Source of the DNA: Larix sibirica
Lineage: Eukaryota > Streptophyta > Pinopsida > Pinales > Pinaceae
Assembly (NCBI GenBank): GCA_004151065.3
Contig: NWUY0300018213.1
Span: 22,825 to 38,528 of the forward strand
Reading direction: 5' to 3'
Length of the DNA stretch: 15,704 bases
The position numbers and the translations under genes were made by a program. Below, in pieces: positions 9,291 to 15,704 of the stretch (within the stretch, counting starts at the first letter, position 1; every line of letters begins with the position of its first letter). Under the pieces are notes generated by a model. It ran no database searches, had not been told where the DNA came from, and was given only the letters and a program-made list of their open reading frames with translations.

Positions 9291-10257
9291 CGATCGACAT
9301 ATTGGTCTTGTTGTGATATTATTGCAAGTCGGTTGAGGTCATTCCATCAACGTCAACGTAGTAGTGTCATTCGTCGGTTGCAAAAAAAAATTGATTTGCT
9401 TGACCGCTTGTCTTCTGTTTTCTTCTTCTCGGACGGAAAAAAATATTTGATGAAATTATGTTTGAGTTCTAGCCAATTGAATTTTTCTCCTCTGGATTAT
9501 TCCATATTGTACCACTTGCTTGATATATCTTCGAGTGTATTCAGAAAAATATGTGGATATAATATTTCATCTCGATATCTGACTCATTTCCACTCACTTT
9601 CACATATACTCCTATGGCGGACTAGATCTTGACCTTGCATAAATTTAGGTATCATAACTTGTGCTATCTATTTCTTTCCTCCAAATCGTTCAATAAAATT
9701 TGTAGAAGCAGTAGTCCAAGTTTGAAGACAAGATTGATGTGTATCCCACCATCTTGCAGCTTGACCAATAAATGTATTGACTAGAGACTACAGTCAACCT
9801 TGATCACCTACATTTTTAGATACTTCCTCGATATGAGTAGTCAGAGATTCTCGTTCTTTGTATCGAAGGGGTGGAGTATTCATCGGTTCCTTCTTTTTAG
9901 GCATGATAGTAGGATATTCTCTTAGTTTCTTCTTGAAGATATTTGGGATGACAGATATAGTGAAACATTATTGCATTCTTTTTCTGGGAATGAATTCAAC
10001 ATACCAACAGTCACAAGCTTGTGCTTCATAGTTTTCAATTTGCCAATCATACAGCTCTGTGTTGGAATTGTACCCGACAAACAAAGGACTCCCCAGTTGT
10101 AGTTCTCCACGATTATTGGGTTCGACGAAATCTTCATTTTTGTTGACTATCTGATATAGACGTCGGATATCTTCATCATGATCATCGGGTTCAGCCCAGG
10201 GTCTTCCTTGGGATGGATTGACAGGTACAATTACTTTCTTTCCATCTCCTTTGAGTA
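9291..10257 (-). pseudogene. gag polyprotein, copy B, 5' part reaching the N
   Basis: From 10257 leftwards one frame is readable with few stops: KGDGKKVIVPVNPSQGRPWA, an acidic DDHDEDIRRLYQI, then GELQLGSPLFVGYN. A TAA lies at 9968-9970. The same frame continues through MPKKKEPMNTPPLRYKERES (about 9840-9904), a TGA and TAG at 9788-9796, then FIGQAARWWDTHQSCLQTWT and FIERFGGK (about 9670-9780). This R-W-W-D/F-I-E-R-F pattern is the capsid core of plant Ty3/Gypsy Gag. After 9640 the frame shifts. No CCHC zinc knuckle was found. Gag would coat the element RNA. Confidence 0.82.
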
Positions 10258-10258
10258 N
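10258..10258. other. Single N at the edge of gag and the tandem array
   Basis: One undetermined base lies three bases left of the first tandem-array unit. The minus-strand gag frame passes through it in phase (NTA codon), so it may be a plain ambiguous base. Similarity between array units also ends here, so a contig join is possible. Confidence 0.5.
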
Positions 10259-10260
10259 TA

Positions 10261-11100
10261 TTTGTACAATTACAATGATGTATACCTGCTTCCTTGAGGA
10301 TGGTGTCCTATGATCAACTGCCGAGGACTTGCCCCGATCACTACCCTATGACAAAAATATAGAAAATAGTTTTAGATAATTTCTTCTTTGATTTTTTTCT
10401 TGTTTTTTTAGGGGTGATTTTTCATGGTTTTTTCCTAAGTTTTATTGCTTGCATGTTTATCTTTATTTCTTTCATGTTTCTTGCATGCATTTAGAAAGTT
10501 TCATTCGATCACTTGCATGTTCCTATGTTCCTATCTAACTAATTACTGAAATGAAACCAATAGATTCACAAAAAAAACATAATAAAGAAATATATTGCTC
10601 ATATTATATTTGTACAATTACAATGAGGTATACCTGCTACCTTGAGGATGGTGTCCTCTGATCTACTGTCGGGGAGTTGCCTCGATCAACACCATGCAAC
10701 ACAAATATAGAAAACATTACTGAAATGAAACCAATATACTCACCAAAAAAACATAATAAAAAAAAATATTGCCCATATTTAATTTGTACAAATTCAAAGA
10801 AGTATACATGTTGCTTCGAGGCTGGTGTCGTCTAATAGACAGCCAGGGAGTTTCCTCGATCAACACCTTGCAAGAAAAATATAGAAAACATTACTGAAAT
10901 GAAACAAATATACTCATGAAAAAAATATAATAAAAATAATACTGCTCGTATTTAATTTGTACAATTATAATGAGGTATACCTGCCGCCTTGAGGATGGTA
11001 TCCTCTGATCCACTACCAGGGACTTGCCTCAATCAGTACCCTGTGACAAAAATATAGAAAAAAATACCAAAATTATAACAATAGACTCACGAAAAAAAGT
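10261..11100 (-). repeat. Four-unit tandem array, period about 174 bp
   Basis: Units start with tttgtacaa at 10261, 10609, 10783 and 10956; the spacings are 348, 174 and 173, and the last unit ends near 11100. The first unit is longer because of about 175 extra bases. Each unit has a tatacctg word, a gaggatggtgtcctc-like small hairpin, cctcgatca, an atagaaaa word and an A-rich tail. On the minus strand each unit encodes variants of G-x-D-R-G-x-S-x-x-V-D-x-R-T-P-S-S-R-x-Q-V-Y. In unit 1 this frame has no stop and joins gag in phase; units 2-4 have stops. The minus strand before GGT-x-x-GAT ends in ag or is T-rich, like a splice acceptor (inference). It could be a 5' leader array of the element. 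Confidence 0.85.
10367..10541. other. About 175 bp of extra sequence inside array unit 1
   Basis: Units 2 and 3 go directly from atagaaaa to cattactgaaatgaaac. Unit 1 has about 175 T-rich bases between the same words, including repeated ttgcatg and tttcatg words. It has no terminal inverted repeats or clear target duplication. It is either an insertion in unit 1 or sequence lost from the other units. Confidence 0.55.
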
Positions 11101-11150
11101 AAGATATTAGATTCATTAATTAAAGGTTGGGTAAACCGTGAGATGTAGAA

Positions 11151-11369
11151 CAGTGGGTGGTGGGTGATGAGTTAAGACACCCCTAAGCTGAATGGTCGTC
11201 GGTTCGAAACCCCATGGATACCAAAAATTCATACATGTTAAGGGTTGGTGCGGTCTAGGATGGGTGCGATCCTTGGGTGATCTTGACGGCTTAGATGCCC
11301 CTAGGTCATGGTTTCTTAGCCAAAGGCAAACCCTGCAAGAAAGGGGTACCACTAGCCAACAAAAAAAAA
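11151..11369 (+). mobile_element. Candidate tRNA-derived SINE
   Basis: A near-perfect RNA polymerase III B box, ggttcgaaacc, lies at 11201-11211. About 40 bases upstream an A-box-like stretch, tgggtgatgag (11161-11171), matches the consensus less well. The segment is GC-richer than its AT-rich surroundings and ends in a run of nine A (11361-11369). SINEs of this kind are copied by LINE enzymes and have no coding capacity. I could not find a clean target-site duplication: agatgtagaaca at 11141-11152 and agatcaaaca after the A run are only loosely alike. Reading frames across it are fortuitous. Confidence 0.5.
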
Positions 11370-11848
11370 GATCAAACAGCCTTATTTTTTTATTTTATGT
11401 AAGTTTTATTTTCAAAAATTATAAAATTTTATTTATATTGTTTGTACCTATTGTTTCCCCACCTTTTCCAGATCTTTGCGTTACAAAAATCTGGCAGATT
11501 CATATCCGAATCCTGTAAACTTAGATTGTAAGGGTGAATATAGCAAAATCGCACCAAGTGCAAGACATATCTAAATCATAATACATAAAATTTGAGACTC
11601 TATGAGTCTATATGGCCTCTAGAGTCCAAAAATAATCATACTATACTCTACAAAATCAAGTCAAACTACATAATCATATGAATCTAGATCCTTTACATTC
11701 TCCCAATGGGTATGCTCAGCATCTTGACTCGCTGCCCCTTAAGCTCCAGCACTAACGTCTGTATCCTGTAGAAATGGAAGCAGCTGCAAAAAGGGGGAGA
11801 CATCATTAAATAGATGAAAAATAGGTATTAGCGCAGTCATAGGGCTCT
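11370..11848. other. Unrecognised intergenic or intronic sequence
   Basis: AT-rich for the first 100 bases, then mixed. No exon of the host gene was recognised: the sequence expected after the SALE/SLAE end of the SGR6 exon was not found on the minus strand. A purine run, aaaaagggggaga, at about 11788-11800 looks like a polypurine tract but has no LTR next to it. On the minus strand a short frame after ttttgcag at about 11789 is open for some 29 codons with no recognisable product. Confidence 0.4.
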
Positions 11849-12388
11849 TGTTTTTTCTTTTTGGTTTTCTTAGATGATGGGGATGCACTGGTACAAATCC
11901 AGTCAAACCAGCCAGTTTTCACTGGTTTTGTCTTGAGCCAACCAGTTCTGACTAGTTCAAGTCCAGTTCAGACAAAACCAATCCAAAACAATTTGAAACT
12001 TTGAATCATCTCAGGGTAAAGCTATTATTGGGATTTATTTGAAGATAATCTTATTAGATAGCATAGGTCAGAATTCAGAATATGCATTAAAGCTTTGAAT
12101 TTAATCTTATGAAGTCAATAAGAGTGAAAAACATCATGTCCTGTTTGAAAGGTGCAATAAGGAAAAATAGAAGCATGCAAGGAAAGATTTAAATTTTTTA
12201 AACAAATGCAGCCATGGCTCCCATCTTAAAGATATTCAATAGTACCTCTGCAAGAGACTTGCGAACACTCGAGTCCTGCTCATTTAGTAGAGATTTGACA
12301 GCTTCAATGAGAACTGGCCTTCTTCCAGGCCACACTCAAGAGAACATTCATGTTACAAAGAGCATATCAAGCAATTATGGATAAAATT
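11849..12388 (-). repeat. Tandem duplication unit 1 (decayed exon plus intron)
   Basis: Head-to-tail duplicate of 12389-12917 at an offset of about 541. It aligns along its whole length with scattered substitutions and small indels, from the T-rich ttggttttctt start to the catatcaagc end. It contains the broken SGR6 exon copy at 12246-12345 and intron sequence to its left. Confidence 0.9.
12246..12345 (-). pseudogene. Decayed duplicate of an SGR6 exon
   Basis: A 100-base copy of the functional exon at 12773-12872, still reading GRRPVLIEAVKSLLNEQDSS and VRKSLAE and still followed by a GT donor (12244-12245). Two changes disable it. The acceptor aag is aat (12346-12348), so there is no AG at the exon edge. 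The third full codon has become TGA (12336-12338). The exon is 100 bases long and runs from phase 2 to phase 0, so splicing it in after the intact copy would also shift the frame. It is therefore a fossil of an exon duplication and not an alternative exon. Confidence 0.85.
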
Positions 12389-12917
12389 TGTTTTTTGGTT
12401 TTTGGTTTTCTTGGAGGATGGGGATGCACCGGGACAAATCCGGTCAAACCAGCCAGTTTTCACTTGTTTTGTCTTGAACCAACTAGTTCTGACCAGTTCA
12501 AGTCCGGTTCAGAACAACATCAATCCAAAGCAGTTTGAATCACCTAAAGGCAAAGCTATTATTGTGATTTATTTCAAGATATTCTTCTTAGATAGCGTAG
12601 GTCAGAATATGCATTAAAGCTTTGAATTTAATTTCATGAATTCACTAAAGGTGATAAACATCATGTCCTGTTTGAAAGGTGCAATAAGGAAAAACAGAAG
12701 AATGCAAGGAAAGATTTAAATCGTTTAAACAAATGCAGCTGTGGCTCCCATCTTAAGGAAATTCAATAGTACCTCTGCAAGAGACTTCCGAACACTCAAA
12801 TCCTGCTCATTTAGCAGAAATTTGACAGCTTCAATGAGAATTGGCCTTCTTCCAGACCACACTCCAGAGAACCTTCATGTTACAAACAGCATATCAAGCG
12901 ATTAAGGATAAAATTTA
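12389..12917 (-). repeat. Tandem duplication unit 2 (intact exon plus intron)
   Basis: Right-hand unit of the tandem duplication, about 529 bases. It ends near an A-rich tract (about 12919-12929). It contains the intact SGR6 exon at 12773-12872. It lies nearest the upstream exons, so normal splicing meets it first. Confidence 0.9.
12773..12872 (-). CDS. SGR6: SGR6/MROH1-like HEAT-repeat protein, exon C (internal, intact)
   Basis: The exon starts after an AG acceptor at 12873-12874, preceded by a T-rich stretch, and ends at a GT donor (12771-12772). Its first base completes the Arg codon begun by exon B, and 33 codons follow: FSGVWSGRRPILIEAVK, then FLLNEQDLSVRKSLAE. The pattern W-x-x-x-R-P-L-L-V-E-A-V-K-x-L-L-x-E-Q directly after H-L-L-P-R is what I know from plant SGR6. 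The helical hydrophobic spacing fits a HEAT repeat. SGR6 is a large vacuolar-membrane-associated protein needed for gravity sensing in Arabidopsis shoots (established knowledge). The next exon is not found to the left before the retroelements. Confidence 0.85.
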
Positions 12918-12995
12918 TAAAAAAAAAACCCTTACAGTAGATTACCAACGTATAAATGACTTTAATTCACAAAGAAAGATGCAAATGAATTAAAC

Positions 12996-13063
12996 CTGGG
13001 CAAAAGATGCTTCAAAACACTAAGTGTTCCAAGCTTAAAACCCTCCTCCTTGGAGATAATTTT
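12996..13063 (-). CDS. SGR6: SGR6/MROH1-like HEAT-repeat protein, exon B (internal)
   Basis: The exon follows an AG acceptor (13064-13065) and ends at a GT donor (12994-12995). It has 68 bases: 22 codons, KIISKEEGFKLGTLSVLKHL then LP, plus two bases (AG) of an Arg codon completed by exon C. K-E-E-x-x-x-x-G-x-L-x-V-L-K-H-L-L-P is a hallmark of plant SGR6. The intron to exon C is 123 bases and that to exon A is 192 bases; both are short GT..AG introns. Phases agree across all three exons, which is the strongest sign that this is a real gene. Confidence 0.87.
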
Positions 13064-13255
13064 CTGTCATAGAAATGACACTTAGTATATGTAAATAAAA
13101 CTCCAAATTAACTCAGTTTATTACAGTGTACAAGATGTAAATGTGCGGGAGCATATACCTGCTATTAGGTAATTTGTTGCAACATGGAAAAGTTCCTATA
13201 GTTATTATCACAATCATCAAAAGCAAAATTCTCATCATTCAATAAGCTTACGCAC

Positions 13256-13333
13256 ATTTATAAGGAAAGTGAAAAGATCATCAGGGTATAACAACCCAAC
13301 AGTCAGAAAGCAACTTAGCATCGTGTTGTAATT
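13256..13333 (-). CDS. SGR6: SGR6/MROH1-like HEAT-repeat protein, exon A (internal)
   Basis: The exon follows a ttttgcag acceptor (AG at 13334-13335) and ends at a GT donor (13254-13255, gtgcgtaag). Its 26 codons are in phase 0 on both sides: [20 protein letters not shown] then FTFLIN. Plant SGR6 has a very similar C-F-L-T-V-G-L-I-Y-P-E-D-L-F segment directly before the K-E-E segment of exon B, with the same spacing as far as I recall it. A GTAAG four bases further is a competing donor, but using it would break the frame into exon B. The full protein is well over a thousand residues in Arabidopsis, so these three exons are a small internal piece. The preceding exon is not within 13334-15704. 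Confidence 0.87.
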
Positions 13334-13800
13334 CTGCAAAAAGGAAACGGAGAATAAAATTCAAATGACAAACCAACAAAATAGCTTCTCAATTATGACT
13401 TAATAAAAATGAGACAAGCAAGCACTTTGGAATTATAAATAAATGCTAACAAGTAGATATGGATGATGCAAAAATAACTTTTTAATCCTTACAAACTCAT
13501 TTATTCCATCATTAACATTTACAATATATCAAGCACCAACCACCTTTTCCATCCATCATTTTTCCGTAAAATTACAAGAATAAATGCAAAAAAAAGATCA
13601 TCGCATTACCTCTTTATCTAGTTAAATAAATTAAAGCATGACAGTAAAATAGGGGAAAATATCATCTTGTGCTCTACTCTACATACAAGAATAGTATCCT
13701 ACTTGTTTTAGTTAAACCAAGATGGGTCATAAATAATCACGGTAATCTAAGGAAACCATTACTATTATGCAGCATAGCTACTCTTTCTGCAAGTATGTAG
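13334..13800 (-). other. AT-rich intron sequence upstream of SGR6 exon A
   Basis: No exon, RNA gene or repeat recognised on either strand. On the minus strand it ends in the acceptor of exon A after a pyrimidine-rich stretch. I infer it is intron, because the preceding SGR6 exon must lie further right. Confidence 0.6.
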
Positions 13801-14510
13801 AGGCTTCCTTCATTCCCTAGGAAGCTCCAATCCACATTGCTTCTTGTCCCTCGTCACCTATTCTCCCATGGCAACATCAACACAGTAGCTTCATTCATAA
13901 GCAGCACCAATATCGCTCACGAAGAAGGCCTTTAGTCCAGGTTCCTCAAGTATGGTGTTCACTTTCTCAACTCTCACATTGCTAATTTGTTTATGATGTG
14001 GTTTTTTCAAGGTTCCCTCCATCTTTGTCCCACCATATCATCCACTCCATTTTTAAAACAAGGATTACATCTAACCCCAACAATTACAAAACCAGCATGG
14101 TTGGAAACACTTTCAACAAGCTTTATGGAACAATACTTCATGTGGTTATTAGATAAAAAGCTAAAAAGGATGCACCATAGGGCCAAAGGTCAAACAGGGT
14201 TTCATTGGGAGTACCAAACCATTGACCACATCTTGATTCTTCACTCTCAGCGCCATTACTAAGAAGGTTCATGATCGCTTTCCAAAAGTCTTATCTTGTT
14301 TTGTGGACTTTCGAAAGGCATTTGACAGTGTCCCAAGAGAGGCCTTGTTTCAAAGTCTTTGTGACATTTGCATTTTAGAGATACGTATAGCTTCTATCAT
14401 GAGACTGTTGTGCCACACTTTGTGGGGCACCCCTACAGACCTATTTTTGCAAAAATTCCCAAAGACTGAGAGTCCATCTCTATTGCTCTTGGGCTCCCGT
14501 ATGATGTGAA
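13801..14510 (+). mobile_element. LINE-type (non-LTR) retrotransposon fragment, broken reverse transcriptase
   Basis: RT pieces occur in shifting plus-strand frames: NPNNYKTSMVGNTFNKLYG from 14073, GQTGFHWEYQTIDHIL around 14190-14235, and KVLSCFVDFRKAFDSVPREA around 14285-14345, with the first catalytic Asp in V-D-F-R-K-A-F-D. These are the early RT blocks of non-LTR elements (N-P-N-N-Y-R, G-F-R-x-x-x-x-T-x-D-H, D-F-x-K-A-F-D). The later blocks (G-V-x-Q-G and the A-D-D active site) are not recognisable, so the fragment stops or decays near 14510. At least two frameshifts and several stops are present. The plus strand is antisense to SGR6, consistent with an old insertion in an intron. Confidence 0.75.
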
Positions 14511-15232
14511 TGTGGTTGTTTTTTATGAATGATCAAAGGAGGATATATTATATGCCATGCCATGATGATGATGATGTATATCTTATAAAATTTGAACAAG
14601 AATGCTTTGTGATTGTCAGATGACTATAGCTAGCAGTATCAACCCTTAGGTTGACAAGGGTGAAAGATGTTTGGTTTGTTATTAACTAATTCACCAAGAC
14701 AACCCTTGGTATTGATAAGAGCTCTTTCCCCCTCCCTTGGGTCCACCTATGGCTTATTCATCCATTCTCCTGTTATCACATCCATAGTAGCTGGGCTACC
14801 ATGGTGTTGAAGAGCAGTTTTGTCCCAGACCTGAGACAGTCCTACACTAAGATGAGCCTATTTTTTTTGGCATGGTGATGATCAATGGCAGAGTGATTTC
14901 AAAGACAGCCAGAGTGCAAGAGCAGTGTCACCAGGGGACCCTTGTCACTTTTGAGCCTTCATGATCCCTGAGAGACACTTGTTAGACCATGGTTCACTTC
15001 AGCAGTATAGCAGAGCAGGCAGCTGATATACATCTTCCTTGCCCCCAAACTTTCAGAGGCAGTTCAGATTCAGATGCAGAGATGACTGAGCAAGTATATG
15101 GCACGAGGTTTGCACATGTTGTTGTCATTCCTAATTATCTTAGTGAATGTGACTGGTCATATGTGGTAGTGGCATGGTGATTTTTCTTATGGTTGATATT
15201 GGACTGATAATTGAGATGGTTATGTAGTAGGG
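14511..15232. other. Unrecognised sequence right of the LINE fragment
   Basis: A short atgatgatgatgatg tract lies near 14563-14576 and a T run near 14863. The longest plus-strand frame (14989-15180, 63 codons) resembles nothing I know and has no flanking splice signals or frame partners. It may be decayed LINE 3' sequence or another repeat. Confidence 0.4.
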
Positions 15233-15704
15233 TGTTAAGATTAGGCATATGCTCAAGAGTAGGGTTACCCCTTATACAAATTAGCCCATTCCCCACCTAC
15301 CTCCAGCACCACCTTTTCACTTGTCCTCCACCCATCCATTTATATGCCATGCTGACCCCTTCCCCTGACTTGGATAAGACTTTCTGAGATCAAAGAACTT
15401 CCCCAGTCTGACCTCTATACTAGGAAAGCTTCCATGTTGTTATGTGTCTGGGCTCTGAGTTGTGCGACAAAACTCTCCAAAGCTTTGACCCTTCTGGGCC
15501 GAAGGAACCCGTCAGTGTTGGGTCCTGTGCCTAGGAGAGTTGGGTGTCTGAAGCCTTGACTTGTTTTGGTCGGTTACCCCTGATGTCTTGTCCTGATTGT
15601 GGAGGATTCCCGTCAGCTGAAGCCTTAACCCTTCTAGCCCGAAAGAACCCATCGATGTTGGGTCCTGAGTCTAGGTTGGCTAGTTGCATGGGGGGTATTA
15701 GCTA
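15233..15704. repeat. LTR-like sequence with a 55-bp direct repeat
   Basis: It begins with tgttaagatt, has a TATA-like tttatatgcc at about 15339-15348, and is GC-richer than its surroundings. A 55-base segment at 15481-15535 recurs at 15621-15675 with about 10 differences (82% identity, spacing 140). The shared words are cttct, aaccc and gttgggtcctg. This could be a solo or partial LTR cut by the window edge, but neither its end nor a target duplication can be seen. Confidence 0.35.

Larger units (their letters stand above)
4850..10257 (-). mobile_element. Ty3/Gypsy retrotransposon copy B, degenerate, more complete
   Basis: Same element as copy A but extending further 5', with about 500 bp more gag (9740-10257). 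Order in element sense: gag, linker without visible protease, RT, RNase H, integrase, post-pol region. Frames are broken by stops (gag: TAA 9968-9970, TGA 9794-9796, TAG 9788-9790) and a frameshift at the RT active site. No LTR pair is seen: the sequence right of gag (10261-11100) is a tandem array with no similarity to 4850-6291. The element has the same orientation as the host gene further right. Confidence 0.87.

Noticed and set aside
9922-10137. 71-codon minus-strand frame as a separate small gene
   Set aside because: The neighbouring minus-strand frame reads as gag continuously from 10257 through this stretch, so this is an out-of-frame shadow.
1-10257. Reading the two Gypsy copies as one nested or complete element with two LTRs
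   Set aside because: The exact repeat includes integrase sequence and is followed by full diverged pol in both copies, so it is not an LTR pair; no terminal TG..CA or target duplication supports it.
10600-11100. Array as a centromeric-type satellite
   Set aside because: Only four units, uneven lengths, and a frame link to gag; a large homogeneous array would be expected for a satellite.
11192-11518. 108-codon plus-strand open frame
   Set aside because: It covers the SINE candidate, its A run and AT-rich flank; no protein family resemblance and it starts inside the pol III promoter region.
11788-11800. Polypurine-tract-like aaaaagggggaga
   Set aside because: No LTR begins next to it and no element of matching orientation adjoins; a lone purine run is weak evidence.
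12350-12617. Two overlapping plus-strand frames of 62 and 71 codons
   Set aside because: They lie antisense in the SGR6 intron across the tandem duplication and are not kept open in the other duplicate.
14989-15180. 63-codon plus-strand frame as a gene
   Set aside because: No family resemblance, splice signals or conserved partner; length is expected by chance in this composition.

Overview
This window looks like nuclear DNA from a land plant with a large, repeat-filled genome. It contains three short exons of a HEAT-repeat gene that I recognise as SHOOT GRAVITROPISM 6 (SGR6, the plant MROH1/Maestro homolog), with GT..AG introns. Degenerate retrotransposons surround them. The lineage is inference: the type of Ty3/Gypsy pol and the LINE reverse transcriptase, plus introns stuffed with repeats, make me lean towards a gymnosperm or fern, but no marker in the window settles it. 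There are no bacterial operons, rRNA, CRISPR or phage features.

Layout. Positions 1-4848 and 4850-10257 are two copies (A and B) of one decayed Ty3/Gypsy element, both on the minus strand. Reading right to left the order is gag, a linker with no visible protease, reverse transcriptase (RT), RNase H, integrase, then about 1.4 kb of post-pol sequence. The first 1892 bases of each copy match base for base. The rest (1893-4848 against 6742-9739) are clearly diverged and full of private indels. The copies are separated by a single N at 4849. A second N at 10258 separates copy B from a four-unit tandem array of about 174 bp (10261-11100). Each array unit carries the same short minus-strand peptide frame, and in the first unit that frame runs straight into gag. 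A tRNA-like SINE candidate follows (11151-11369), then about 480 bp in which I recognise nothing.

From 11849 to 12917 a stretch of about 540 bp is tandemly duplicated. Each unit holds one SGR6 exon plus flanking intron. The right-hand exon (12773-12872) is intact and splices in frame to two more SGR6 exons (12996-13063 and 13256-13333). The left-hand exon (12246-12345) has lost its 3' splice site and gained a stop. Intron sequence follows, with a broken plus-strand LINE RT (about 13801-14510) antisense to SGR6. The last 1.2 kb is unrecognised; its end has an LTR-like look and a 55-bp sequence repeated 140 bp apart.

How the parts relate: the only host gene is SGR6 on the minus strand. The LINE lies upstream of its visible exons and the SINE and Gypsy copies lie downstream, so these elements probably sit in expanded introns, although a gene interrupted by insertion or a misassembly is also possible. 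None of the mobile-element genes is intact.
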